The position numbers and the translations under genes are program-made. Positions 1 through 8,155 of a DNA stretch of 64,000 nt are shown piece after piece (position 1 is the first letter of the stretch; each line of letters starts with the position of its first letter). The stretch covers positions 28,808-92,807 of the forward strand of contig JADJSS010000017.1 in the NCBI GenBank assembly GCA_016711605.1, in the 5' to 3' direction. The notes below the pieces were generated by a model, which was not told the origin of the DNA, searched no databases, and saw nothing but the letters and a program-made list of their open reading frames with translations. The stretch is from Saprospirales bacterium. Lineage in GTDB: Bacteria; Bacteroidota; Bacteroidia; Chitinophagales; JADIYW01.

Positions 1-176
1 ATTAACAAAGAAGGAATTTCCATCAAGAACCAACCTAATTTATTAGGTATAAGAAAACCCCAATTTTTATTGGTATGTCTGCCATAAGGTGCAGTAATTT
101 TTAATTGAATTGGCAATAAAAGTAAGGCAATTAGTATCCAAATAATGGAAATTAAATTGATGTTTGATAAAGTCAT
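1..176 (-). CDS. 3-oxo-5-alpha-steroid 4-dehydrogenase-like membrane reductase (N-terminal fragment)
   Basis: The gene runs off the left edge; only about 58 N-terminal residues are visible, starting with ATG at 176. The fragment opens with a hydrophobic helix rich in Ile and Leu. It continues with ITAPYGRH, then NWGF, then PNKLGWFLMEIPSL. The APYGRH block followed by W-F-x-x-E-x-P-S is the recognisable N-terminal signature of the steroid 5-alpha-reductase family, which reduces a C=C bond next to a carbonyl in the membrane using NADPH. The bacterial substrate is not known. The call rests on this short stretch because the catalytic C-terminal half is outside the window. Confidence 0.6.
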   Translation of the reverse strand, partial: MTLSNINLISIIWILIALLLLPIQLKITAPYGRHTNKNWGFLIPNKLGWFLMEIPSLL

Positions 177-245
177 GTTGTAAAATACAGCTAAATAGAA
201 TACTGCATTTCATTACAAATGGTGATTTTTAAAAGGTAATTTTTT

Positions 246-355
246 AACGCAAAAAATGCTAAGTTTTTACGCTAAGTTCGATATGTTTTTAAAAGATAAA
301 AATAAGGCACAAAGTCTTTTAATCTTTGCGAAAAAACTTAAAAAATCTTTGCGTT
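246..355. repeat. Intergenic element bounded by inverted degenerate repeats (copy A)
   Basis: The left end reads AACGCAAAAAATGCTAAG, followed by related units such as TTACGCTAAG. The right end reads CTTTGCGAAAAAACTT then AATCTTTGCGTT, which is the reverse complement of the same kind of unit. This architecture, degenerate tandem units in inverted orientation at both ends of a short non-coding segment, recurs at 1158, 12456 and 59067. It lies between two minus-strand genes. An open frame at 256-606 crosses it but has no coding character. Confidence 0.45.
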
Positions 356-366
356 TATATTTTTCA

Positions 367-1122
367 TTAAAAATCAACTTTCAATGTATTACTTTGCAAA
401 TAAGTGAGGTTGGTAACTGCGCCAATTGGTGGTCTGCTATCGTAATTCATTCTGAAATTAATGGCAAACGTAACGTTCTTATGAAATCTAATATTCATAG
501 AATTATCAGTAGAGATTCTGAAATCTTTTATTTGCGTAACATTTGGCTGATAATACGTTGTACTTATAAATTCAAGTTGCTTAAACGGACGCAAACTAAA
601 ACTTAAGTAACCACTAAATCGAACCTGATCTAATTTTTCTGTTTTTTTTATATTCACTTCATGCTCGTACATGTAAAGCGCACCAATGTAAGTTTTAAAT
701 TTTTCTTTTTGAACCAACTTAAATCGTGGTCCAGTTCCAATTAAAAAACGCAACCTTAAACCATTGGCTTTGTTGAATTGCACTTGCGTAAATGCTTCCC
801 AACGTACCCAGTTTTTTTTCAATTTATAATTATATCGGAAATGCAAGAAGCCAGCATTTACTAGATCTTCGGCTTTAGTTTTTAATAAATCAGCACTGCC
901 TAATAATAGATATAAATGCTTTTTTGATTTGTATTGAATGTGCGCTGAAGTAGAAAATACGAAATAGGTTTTAGTTTGTTTTCCAATGGCTAAACCAACA
1001 TCTAAGTTGCCTTTCCAACCAGTGGTATCGGTTTGATAGCGTTCTCTTTCTATGTTTACTATTTGTGAGAATGCAGTAAGTAAAATGAAGTTAAATACAA
1101 TAAGTGGAATGAGTTTTTTCAT
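367..1122 (-). CDS. DUF481 family outer-membrane beta-barrel protein
   Basis: This is a 251-residue protein with an N-terminal signal peptide (MKKLIPLIVFNFILLTAFSQ). After it come alternating hydrophobic and polar stretches with many aromatic residues, as in YdiY-like DUF481 beta-barrel proteins. Fragments such as FRYNYKLKKNWVRWEAFTQ, RFLIGTGPRFKL and ALYMYEHE match the typical pattern in which plasmid-encoded or chromosomal DUF481 proteins form an eight- to twelve-strand barrel. It is presumably exported to the outer membrane. The function of the family is not established. It is monocistronic as far as I can see. Confidence 0.6.
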   Translation of the reverse strand: MKKLIPLIVFNFILLTAFSQIVNIERERYQTDTTGWKGNLDVGLAIGKQTKTYFVFSTSAHIQYKSKKHLYLLLGSADLLKTKAEDLVNAGFLHFRYNYKLKKNWVRWEAFTQVQFNKANGLRLRFLIGTGPRFKLVQKEKFKTYIGALYMYEHEVNIKKTEKLDQVRFSGYLSFSLRPFKQLEFISTTYYQPNVTQIKDFRISTDNSMNIRFHKNVTFAINFRMNYDSRPPIGAVTNLTYLQSNTLKVDF

Positions 1123-1157
1123 TCGTTATGGTTTGAAAAAACAAGATACATTTTTTT

Positions 1158-1313
1158 AACCACTTAAGAAACATAAGATTTAAAATTCTATTATCTGATG
1201 AAATCAAAAGATAATAATAGTAAAAAACGAAGAAAACTTAGCTTTCTTTTAATTCTGATTTTGTTTTTATCAGTTTTAAACATTGCTACAGTTCCTTAAG
1301 TTTCTTAAGTGGT
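1158..1313. repeat. Intergenic element bounded by inverted degenerate repeats (copy B)
   Basis: The left arm AACCACTTAAGAAACATAAG (1158-1177) is matched by the right arm CTTAAGTTTCTTAAGTGGT (1295-1313), nearly its reverse complement. The 156-bp segment between has no ORF, but contains further inverted stretches such as TCTATTATCT with AGATAATAATAG. The left arm closely resembles the one at 59067. It separates two minus-strand genes. Confidence 0.55.
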
Positions 1314-1322
1314 AAAATTTTA

Positions 1323-2217
1323 TTAAATAGAAAGTTTCTCAGGATAAATACCTTCTTTTATTTTATTTCTGAGTGATGCAATCACCAAGTCTTTTTCTTC
1401 TGAATAGGTAACTCCACACCAGTCTTTTCCATCTGGTAATAATTGTACTTTTATTTTTCCTTCGTTCATCATTTTAGACACCACAGTAGGAATTAAAAAC
1501 TCAGCTTTTGGTTCATTTTTATTGGCTTCATAAAAAGCTTGCCATTGGCTTTCCAGCTCATCAAACAAGAAGCAAGTGAAACCCCAAAAATTCATCGAAG
1601 CAAAACTATTGAAAGGTATTTGTGTGTAAGATTTATCATCGTTTTCATTGCGTAAAACGTTGTCAAAGAAATCAATTTTTGTCAACTCTGTAATGGATTC
1701 CAGTTCGTTATTTTCATTGAGTTTACAAACACCACGCGAAACTGTTCCAATATCTGATAAGGTATTTTCTAAAGGATAACCAACTAATGAAAATTTGTTT
1801 TCGTTGTTGTCTAATTTAGATAAAAAATTGTGCATAGAAATGTATGCTTCTTTGCCATAAAAATCATCTGCATTGATACATACAAACGGATTTTTCACCA
1901 ATTCTTTAGTTGCTAAAATTGCCTGACCTGTGCCCCAAGGTTTGGTGCGTTCCGGATTGGCATTTGCTGGTGGTTGTTGTATTGCATATTGCACTTTTAC
2001 TTTTCCTTGCCAAATTTCCTGCATGTGCGCATCCATCAAATCTACTAAATCTTTTCTGGTGATAATGACTACATCAGAAAAGCCAGCCGTGATGGCATCG
2101 TAAATGGCATAATCCATTAACCACTCACCACTTGGACCAAATGCTATCTGCTTGTTTCACACCACCATATCTGCTGCCAATTCCAGCAGCCATAATTACT
2201 AAAGTTGTATTACTCAT
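1323..2217 (-). CDS. NTP-transferase (sugar nucleotidyltransferase-like) protein, frameshifted near its start
   Basis: The family transfers NMP from an NTP to a sugar phosphate. The start at 2217 gives MSNTTLVIMAAGIGSRYGGVKQ, carrying the G-x-G-x-R nucleotide-binding loop. After the shift the frame continues FGPSGEWLMDY and reaches FVCINADDFYG, the acidic metal-binding site. One extra base at about 2139-2146 puts the two halves in different frames; removing it restores a 297-residue protein. An annotation starting at MDYAIYDAI (2117) would lose the nucleotide-binding loop. A TATCTTTG box lies only four bases before the ATG. The substrate cannot be told from sequence. Confidence 0.75.
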
Positions 2218-2221
2218 GCTG

Positions 2222-2229
2222 CAAAGATA
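2222..2229 (-). promoter_or_regulatory. -7 box for the nucleotidyltransferase, leaderless spacing
   Basis: CAAAGATA on the plus strand is TATCTTTG on the minus strand, the Bacteroidota -7 element. Only four bases separate it from the ATG at 2217, so the transcript would begin at or next to the start codon. Confidence 0.6.
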
Positions 2230-2350
2230 AATTTTTATCGCTGATTGTCAATATTTAGCGATAATTTTTATGATGGAATGATGATTTATTTGATTAGATG
2301 ATTGGATGATTATTCTGTGAAAATCTGTGAAATCTGTGAGCACAAAAATG

Positions 2351-3343
2351 TTATACTTCTTCTGCTTTATGTTTTTGGTTAGATGAAATATTTTCGACGT
2401 TCCATTCAATCTTTTTCACAAAGTCATATTTTCTGACTGCGCAATCTGTTTTGGTACATACTTTACACGAAAAATCTAAACAACCATCGGTATGCACAAA
2501 TAATTCTACACTATCGCCAAAATTTTCTCTTACAAAATCTTCTAATGCTTTTACTTCATCATGACCTTGATGAATATTAAAATACCAAGGAATAGTGATA
2601 TGGCAATCTAAATGTATAACGCTTCCATATTTTATGATACGCAAATTGTGTAAATCAATCCAATTGGCTCTTCTTTTTTCGTTTAATACTTTAATCACTT
2701 TTTCTAGCAATTCATTATCGGCTTCGTCCATAATTCCAGCAATAGAACTGCGTAATATTTTGTAACCAGCAATCATTATAATAAAGGCAAACACCAAAGC
2801 CACTGCACTATCTATCCATGAAAAACCTAAAAAATATAACAACACCAAACCCACCAAAACGCCAATAGTTGCATAGGTATCCGATTGCATATGTTTGCCT
2901 GCTGCAATAAGTGGTAAAGAGTTGTTTTGTGTGCCTCGTTTTACAGAATAAAAGCCAACGATATAATTGATAATAGCAGTTAGCAACACTAACAGAATTC
3001 CATAATCCAGTTTTTCGATGGTGTGCGGATGTTTTAGATTTATGATGGCTTCATACACAATTATAAATGCAGAAACTATCATCAATGTACCTTCTACGGC
3101 TGCCGAAATAAACTCAACGCGACCGTGTCCGTATGGATGGTCTTCGTCGCGTGGTTTGGATGAAAGGTATAAGCTATACAAACCAACGAAACCTGCAATA
3201 ACATTAATAGTGTATTCCAGCGCATCGGTTAAAATAGCTACGGAATTGGTTAAATACCACGCAACAATTTTTATGATAAACAACACCACAATAACTGCAG
3301 TGAGTTTTTTTTGAATAGAAAAATTTTTTTCGGCTATAGACAT
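2351..3343 (-). CDS. Cation diffusion facilitator (CDF) family metal transporter
   Basis: This inner-membrane proton/divalent-cation antiporter exports metals such as zinc, iron or cobalt. The 330 residues contain about six membrane helices. They carry the CDF motifs: TDALE with Asp40 and Glu43 in helix 2, HPYGHGRVEF (residues 69-78), and WIDSAVAL in helix 5. A cytoplasmic ferredoxin-like domain follows. The C-terminus has an unusual cysteine cluster (DGCLDFSCKVCTKTDC), which could bind metal. The start at 3343 leads directly into the first helix. Nothing nearby indicates the metal. Confidence 0.9.
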   Translation of the reverse strand: MSIAEKNFSIQKKLTAVIVVLFIIKIVAWYLTNSVAILTDALEYTINVIAGFVGLYSLYLSSKPRDEDHPYGHGRVEFISAAVEGTLMIVSAFIIVYEAIINLKHPHTIEKLDYGILLVLLTAIINYIVGFYSVKRGTQNNSLPLIAAGKHMQSDTYATIGVLVGLVLLYFLGFSWIDSAVALVFAFIIMIAGYKILRSSIAGIMDEADNELLEKVIKVLNEKRRANWIDLHNLRIIKYGSVIHLDCHITIPWYFNIHQGHDEVKALEDFVRENFGDSVELFVHTDGCLDFSCKVCTKTDCAVRKYDFVKKIEWNVENISSNQKHKAEEV

Positions 3344-3680
3344 ACTGTTGCAGATTCTGTTTCAAAAATAAGCATTGGTTTTGGATTGTATGTTATTTAT
3401 TTAAAGTAAAAATGGAGAAATAACGAGTTTAATTTATTTTTTGAGAACCACTTGTTTTATATTGTAAAATTAAGTTACACTTTATTCATAACACTTCCAT
3501 TTTGTAAAGTAAAATCATATAGTGAAGAAATTCAAAGTCAATAAGCCATTATTTAAATATTTGCTTATTAAATCGTATTTTATATAAATCATAAATTACA
3601 AGAATTACAAGAATTTTTTGTTTATTTTTGTTAAGTCAACAAGATGAAGACGTTATTTTTTTAATACTTAAATTATTTTT
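3344..3680. other. Non-coding gap before the HNH gene
   Basis: This gap of about 340 bases is AT-rich and holds no supported gene. It has a 10-base direct repeat (ATTACAAGAATTACAAGAAT, about 3596-3615) and a possible -7 box TATTTTTG at 3623-3630 for the downstream gene. I see no terminator or RNA gene in it. Confidence 0.5.
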
Positions 3681-4469
3681 ATGAATACTAAAATATCTTA
3701 TTTAGAAGAAAAATGGAAAACTATAGAATTAGATGTAGAAACAAAAAACGATAATATAATCCAAATTTCAAATTTTGGAAGAGTTCGCACATTTAATAAA
3801 ATTTCCGCTGGAAAAATACTGAATGGATCTTTACAAGAAGGATTTAAGATTATTAGATTAAAATTAATACAAAACAAAGACCCAGAAGTTAATAAAGCAT
3901 TAGATACTAAAAGAAAAAGAATTGAAAAACTAATCGCACAAAATAGTACACTAAAAAAAGAGTTAGCAACGTTTACCAAAAGAAACCCAAATTATAAAAC
4001 AATTAAAACTCAGATTGAAGTTAATGTAGAAAAAATAACAAAACTACGATTAGAATACAGACTAATTTTTGATGAAGAACAAAAAAGATGTACTGTATAT
4101 AAACACTTTTTAACGCACCGTATGGTTGCCAAATATTTTTGTAAAAAAGCATCGAAAAAACAGGATTTTGTTATTCATATAGATCATGATAAATTAAATA
4201 ATCACTTCACTAACTTGAGATGGGCCACTATGGAAGAAGTTGGTTTACATTGGATAACGAATCCAAATGTTATTGCTGCAAAAGAAAGAAGGAAATTAGA
4301 TAAAACCGGCAAGTACAGCAAATTAAATCATAGTAATGTAGTTGCAATAAAAAAATTATTAGCAAAAGGAAAAACATTAAAAGAAATTGCTACGAAATAT
4401 GGTGTATCAGATATGCAAATTTATAGAATTAAAACTGGTGAAAACTGGAGCCACATCACTATTGATTAA
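3681..4469 (+). CDS. NUMOD4/HNH homing-endonuclease-like protein with C-terminal helix-turn-helix
   Basis: The N-terminus (residues 1-60) has the NUMOD4 pattern W..I......Y.ISNFGRVR. A lysine- and glutamate-rich coiled coil fills about residues 65-135. An HNH nuclease core follows: LTHRMVAKYF, then HIDHDKLNNHFTNLRW (residues 166-181). A DNA-binding helix-turn-helix ends the protein (KTLKEIATKYGVSDMQIYRI, about 232-251). Family members are free-standing homing endonucleases that nick or cut DNA and move themselves. It lies alone between a metal transporter and a structured repeat element that begins 130 bp downstream. The coiled-coil insertion between NUMOD4 and HNH is the unusual part. Nuclease activity is inferred. 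Confidence 0.75.
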   Translation: MNTKISYLEEKWKTIELDVETKNDNIIQISNFGRVRTFNKISAGKILNGSLQEGFKIIRLKLIQNKDPEVNKALDTKRKRIEKLIAQNSTLKKELATFTKRNPNYKTIKTQIEVNVEKITKLRLEYRLIFDEEQKRCTVYKHFLTHRMVAKYFCKKASKKQDFVIHIDHDKLNNHFTNLRWATMEEVGLHWITNPNVIAAKERRKLDKTGKYSKLNHSNVVAIKKLLAKGKTLKEIATKYGVSDMQIYRIKTGENWSHITID

Positions 4470-4598
4470 TAAAATTAAATAAACATTATACTTATTTATA
4501 TTTATTTAAAACAACACATACACTTGCTTTTTTTTGCTTCATAAAATTTAGAACTAATTCTAATGAAGTAAACAACCTCAACAATTGAAATAAAAGGC

Positions 4599-4845
4599 AA
4601 TGTTGTAGAATAATGTTGTTAAAATACCAAAGTTGTCCTGTAAGGACAATCTGTAAATAGCAACAACCATCAAACAAACAAAAGCTCTGTAGGAGCGACC
4701 TAATTTGGTTAACAGAGCGCTCCTATGGAGCTACTCTTTACGCGCAATCTTATCTATAAACAGCTTATTCCTACGGAATATATGCTTTGCCGTTTTTGGA
4801 TAAAATACTCAACCACAAGTTCAAACAACATTATCCTACAACATT
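4599..4845. repeat. 247-bp palindromic element with 22-bp terminal inverted repeats
   Basis: The left end (4599-4620, beginning AATGTTGTAGAATAATGTTG) and the right end (4824-4845) are reverse complements with one mismatch in 22 bases. Three smaller palindromes lie inside: TTGTCC-TGTAA-GGACAA at 4633-4649, a long imperfect hairpin at 4683-4732 with arms AGCTCTGTAGGAGCG and CGCTCCTATGGAGCT, and ATTCCTACGGAAT at 4767-4779. No credible ORF fits; the frame at 4492-4677 is low-complexity and lacks family character. It looks like a MITE or REP-type structured element. It occupies most of the 519-base gap after the HNH gene. Confidence 0.65.
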
Positions 4846-4933
4846 ACCAAATAAAACAAATACAAATAATAAAGACCAGCTAACTTCATATCTTAACTAT
4901 TTTTTGTAACTATAAAACTAGTTTTCATATAAT

Positions 4934-4967
4934 AAAAACAGGAAGTGTAATTACACTTCCTGTTTTT
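4934..4967. terminator. Perfect-palindrome terminator downstream of rplY
   Basis: AAAAACAGGAAGTGTAA is followed directly by its exact reverse complement, ending in a T run. The hairpin ends the rplY transcript on the minus strand and could also stop plus-strand transcription. Confidence 0.8.
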
Positions 4968-4988
4968 TATTTGTATCTAAGAAAAATA

Positions 4989-5588
4989 TTATTTTTTCTT
5001 CGCAGAAGCTTCTGCTTTTGCAGCATCTGTTGCAGCAGATTTCAATGCTCTTGTTATCTCTACAGATACCAATGGAATTGACATAGAGTTTAAGATTTCA
5101 AAGTTTGGTTCTTTGATGTCTCTTACTTTGAACGACTGACCCAATTTCAAAGGCGTGATATCTACTTCTATCACATCTTTTAAATGCTCAGGTAAAGTTT
5201 TCACTTTTACTTTACGAACTTTCACTAATAATTTACCACCTTCTTTAACACCTGGTGAAGAACCAACCACTTTAATTGGAATTTCAACGATCACTTTAAC
5301 GCCTGGTGTTAATTTGTGAAAATCTATGTGTAAGATTTGTTCTGTTAAAGGATGTGCTTGTACATCTTTTAATAATGCTTCGTGTGTGGTGCCGTCAATG
5401 TTTAAGATGGCTTTGAAGAATTTAGGTGTGTACAGGATTCCTCTCAAATCTGATAGAGTTGAAGTGAAGTGCACCACCTCGTTTCCCGCATACATAACGC
5501 ATGGAATGTTGCCAGCAACTCTGTCTGCTTTTGTGGCTACTTTACCTACGCCTTGTCTTGCTTTTCCGCTAATGGTAATTGTTTGCAT
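4989..5588 (-). CDS. rplY: 50S ribosomal protein L25/general stress protein Ctc
   Basis: L25 binds 5S rRNA in the large ribosomal subunit. This 199-residue form is the longer CTC type. It has an N-terminal L25 beta-barrel (QTITISGKARQGVGKVATKADR, then HIDFHKL near residue 90) and a C-terminal TL5-like domain. An Ala/Lys-rich tail follows (AKAEASAKKK). It lies directly downstream of prs on the same strand, the usual bacterial prs-rplY arrangement, and a strong terminator follows. As the sequence stands, the end of the prs frame overlaps the start of this gene, probably because of a one-base error in prs. Confidence 0.95.
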   Translation of the reverse strand: MQTITISGKARQGVGKVATKADRVAGNIPCVMYAGNEVVHFTSTLSDLRGILYTPKFFKAILNIDGTTHEALLKDVQAHPLTEQILHIDFHKLTPGVKVIVEIPIKVVGSSPGVKEGGKLLVKVRKVKVKTLPEHLKDVIEVDITPLKLGQSFKVRDIKEPNFEILNSMSIPLVSVEITRALKSAATDAAKAEASAKKK

Positions 5589-6538
5589 AAAAAATTTACT
5601 TTTTTTTGAATGAATAATGAATTAATAGATTTATACTCGTGCGCATTTCGGATGGCTCTTGCAAACAGAGACGCTACCGATAGCACTTTTATTTTGGGTG
5701 AAGTTTGTTTTAAAGGAATGGTATCGCAAACCACTAATTCTGTTAAAGCAGATGCTTCAATTTTTTCATATGCTTTGCCTGATAAAACTGGATGTGTAAT
5801 TAAAGCACGAACGCTTTTTGCACCTTTTTCCATGATTAAATTTGCTGCAGAACATAAAGTTCCACCTGTATCAATTAAATCATCAACTAAGATTACATTT
5901 TTACCAGTTACATCGCCAATTAAGCGCATAGATTCAATTTCGTTGAATTTTGCACGGTGTTTGTCGCAAATTACTAATTCTGCATCGAACTGACGAGCAT
6001 AACTTCTGGCGCGTTTAATTCCACCTACATCTGGTGAGGCAAACACTAAATCATCAAGTGCTAATTCTTTTAAATAAGGAATAAAAATAGCGTTTGCTTC
6101 TAAATGATCAACAGGAATATCGAAGAAACCTTGAATTTGTGGTGAATGCAAATCCATCGTCATGATACGTTGTGCACCAGCAGCTACCAACATATTGGCA
6201 ACCAACTTCGCTCCGATGGCTACACGTGGTTTATCTTTTCTATCTTGTCGAGCCAATCCAAAATATGGCATCACAGCAACTACATAACCTGCTGATGCTC
6301 TTTTAGATGCATCTAATAACAGTAATAATTCCATTAAGTTGTCAGCAGGTGCAGAAGTAGTTTGAATACAAAAAACAAAAGAGCCGCGAATGCTTTCTGT
6401 AATTACAGGCTCAAACTCGCCGTCGCTGAATTGCATCACTTCAACTGGTGTTAAATCTTGGCCATAGCTTTCCGCTATCTTTTGAGAAAGATAAAGTGTA
6501 TTTCTACCAGAAAGCAATCTTAAATCAGGAATTACCAC
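5546..6538 (-). CDS. prs: Ribose-phosphate pyrophosphokinase (tail extended by a probable homopolymer error)
   Basis: The enzyme makes PRPP from ribose 5-phosphate and ATP for purine, pyrimidine, His, Trp and NAD synthesis. Motifs visible are FSDGEFEP, MPYFGLARQDRK, TMDLHSPQIQGFF and the PRPP loop VILVDDLIDTGGT. The conserved end INSLFIQKK is followed by 17 residues that overlap rplY out of frame. If the run of eight bases at 5600-5607 were seven, a TAA would come directly after QKK. The protein would then have 313 residues, normal for the family, and the gene would end at 5596, seven bases before rplY. A TATCTTTG box lies upstream. Confidence 0.95.
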   Translation of the reverse strand: MVIPDLRLLSGRNTLYLSQKIAESYGQDLTPVEVMQFSDGEFEPVITESIRGSFVFCIQTTSAPADNLMELLLLLDASKRASAGYVVAVMPYFGLARQDRKDKPRVAIGAKLVANMLVAAGAQRIMTMDLHSPQIQGFFDIPVDHLEANAIFIPYLKELALDDLVFASPDVGGIKRARSYARQFDAELVICDKHRAKFNEIESMRLIGDVTGKNVILVDDLIDTGGTLCSAANLIMEKGAKSVRALITHPVLSGKAYEKIEASALTELVVCDTIPLKQTSPKIKVLSVASLFARAIRNAHEYKSINSLFIQKKVNFLCKQLPLAEKQDKA

Positions 6539-6560
6539 TTTTACGTTGATTTTTGAGGTG

Positions 6561-6568
6561 CAAAGATA
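6561..6568 (-). promoter_or_regulatory. -7 box of the prs-rplY operon
   Basis: CAAAGATA on the plus strand reads TATCTTTG on the minus strand, 22 bases upstream of the prs ATG at 6538. I found no clear -33 TTG at the expected spacing. Confidence 0.6.
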
Positions 6569-6672
6569 GGAATTAATTAGTGAATTATAGAATTATAGAA
6601 TTGAATAATTCGGAATTTTAAAATTTGGTAATTTATCCAATTCGTTTAACAAGAAATCTGTACATTTAAAAA

Positions 6673-7452
6673 ATGAATAAACTCATTCAATTCTTCAAAA
6701 ACTATTTTAATATTGATGTCATCAACATTGATAAAAAGATTGTAATTACCACAATATCAACTGCTTTAATTCTTACCATTTATCATTACTATATCGCATT
6801 AAATGACTTTAGTGATTTATTGAACCAAATAGGTTTATCAACGTTTGCAAGCAATTATAAAGAAAACATTTTATTTTTTGGAAGCGAGCAATTGCAATAT
6901 TTATTTCATTGGGTATTCTCTTGCTTTTTTCTATTTTTCTTAGTACCTGTTTTTATCATAAAAGTCATTTACAAGGAAAAACTTTCCGATAATGGCTTAA
7001 CCTTCAATATTGCATTTAAGCATTATGGAATTTATGTAACATTTATTTTAGTGATGTTGCCTGTAGTGTTCTTAGCTTCAAAAACAGCTGGTTTTCAAAA
7101 TTTTTATCCACTGTTTAAAATTTCAGATAAAAGCAAAATTAACCAATTACTATTTTGGGAATTTTTGTATTTCTTTCAATTTGTATTCGTTGAATTTTTC
7201 TTTCGTGGTTTTATGCTGCACACCATTAAACATAAATTTGGCTACTATTCCATTTTTATTGCGATGATTCCATATTGTATGTCGCACTTTGGCAAACCGT
7301 TTGGTGAAAGTGTTGGTGCTATTATCACTGGTTGTGTGTTAGGTTTTTTGAGTTTAAATACACGCACTATTTTTCTGAGCGTATTTTTGCATTACACGAT
7401 TGCAGTTATGATGGATATATTTGCACTATATCAACAAGGATTTTTTAAGTAA
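6673..7452 (+). CDS. CPBP family intramembrane protease-like protein
   Basis: This is a polytopic inner-membrane protein of 259 residues with about six to eight hydrophobic helices. The Abi/CPBP region reads FVFVEFFFRGFML, corresponding to the family EExxxR motif with the first Glu replaced by Val. It is followed by PYCMSHFGKPFGES, which supplies the second-motif His. CPBP proteins are glutamic intramembrane endopeptidases of the Rce1 type, used in prenyl-protein processing, bacteriocin immunity or unknown roles. The motif change leaves one catalytic Glu, so activity is uncertain. The gene is followed after 63 bases by coaD on the same strand. Confidence 0.75.
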   Translation: MNKLIQFFKNYFNIDVINIDKKIVITTISTALILTIYHYYIALNDFSDLLNQIGLSTFASNYKENILFFGSEQLQYLFHWVFSCFFLFFLVPVFIIKVIYKEKLSDNGLTFNIAFKHYGIYVTFILVMLPVVFLASKTAGFQNFYPLFKISDKSKINQLLFWEFLYFFQFVFVEFFFRGFMLHTIKHKFGYYSIFIAMIPYCMSHFGKPFGESVGAIITGCVLGFLSLNTRTIFLSVFLHYTIAVMMDIFALYQQGFFK

Positions 7453-7515
7453 TTTTGAGTTATGATTTGTGAATTATGAGTTTAAGTTTTACAATTTAAT
7501 TTTTACATTTACATT

Positions 7516-7986
7516 ATGAACAAGATTGCTATTTTTCCAGGTTCTTTTGATCCAATTACGGTTGGGCACGTTGACATTGTGACGCGTGCCGTTCCATTGT
7601 TTGACGAAATAATTATTGCCATCGGCATCAACACACAGAAGAAATATTTGTTTCCATTGGAACAACGCATTGGCTGGATTAAAGAGGTTTTCAAAAATCA
7701 ACCAACAGTTAAAGTAGAATCTTATAATGGATTGACAGTCAACTACTGTAAGCAAAAAAATGCAAAATATATTATTCGTGGAATTCGTTCATCAGCAGAT
7801 TTTGAATATGAGAAAACAATTGCACAATTGAACCACATGATGGAACCAGAATTGGATACATTTTTGATATTATCATCACCAGAATTATCAGCCATTTCAT
7901 CTACTATTGTACGCGAAATCATTATTGGTGGTGGCGACACGAGCAAGTTTTTACCAAAAGAAGTGGTGATTAGTCGTGAGTTGTGA
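7516..7986 (+). CDS. coaD: Phosphopantetheine adenylyltransferase
   Basis: CoaD adenylylates 4'-phosphopantetheine to dephospho-CoA, the penultimate step of coenzyme A synthesis in the cytoplasm. The 156 residues carry the nucleotidyltransferase signature GSFDPITVGHVDIV (residues 9-22), RGIRSSADFEYE near the middle, and the late motif ISSTIVREI. The end, SKFLPKEVVISREL, is odd: its last codons fall inside a dispersed repeat (GTCGTGAGTTGTGAG and onward, to about 8001), so the native C-terminal helix may have been replaced. The catalytic residues are all upstream of that point. Confidence 0.95.
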   Translation: MNKIAIFPGSFDPITVGHVDIVTRAVPLFDEIIIAIGINTQKKYLFPLEQRIGWIKEVFKNQPTVKVESYNGLTVNYCKQKNAKYIIRGIRSSADFEYEKTIAQLNHMMEPELDTFLILSSPELSAISSTIVREIIIGGGDTSKFLPKEVVISREL

Positions 7987-8001
7987 GTTGTAAGTCGTGA
8001 G
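7971..8001 (-). repeat. Dispersed repeat containing the unit CTCACGACTTACAACT
   Basis: Read on the minus strand this is CTCACGACTTACAACTCACAACTCACGACT in pieces, a degenerate 10- to 11-base tandem. Close matches lie at 10014-10043 (plus) and 39131-39150. It overlaps the last codons of coaD. Confidence 0.6.
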
Positions 8002-8076
8002 ATTGAAATATCAACCTAAATGTTAAAATAACATCATTTTCTGCTTGTTTCATTCTTTAGTTAATGAATTAATTGC

Positions 8077-8084
8077 TATCTTTG
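8077..8084 (+). promoter_or_regulatory. -7 box of rpsP
   Basis: TATCTTTG, 71 bases before the rpsP ATG. The intervening leader contains a short inverted stretch (CCTGACCGTC, then a GACAAAAACAGG region), which might be a leader hairpin. No TTG sits at the ideal -33 spacing. Confidence 0.6.
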
Positions 8085-8155
8085 CACCTCAAATTCAAAA
8101 CCTGACCGTCAATATTGACAAAAACAGGAATTAAAAATTTAAAACATATTTTTAT

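Noticed and set aside
256..606. Open frame of 116 codons on the plus strand at the left end
   Set aside because: It lies antisense to the DUF481 gene and crosses a repeat element; its composition is low-complexity with no motif.
4492..4677. 61-codon open frame on the minus strand inside the palindromic element
   Set aside because: No family pattern, and the frame lies within inverted-repeat DNA.
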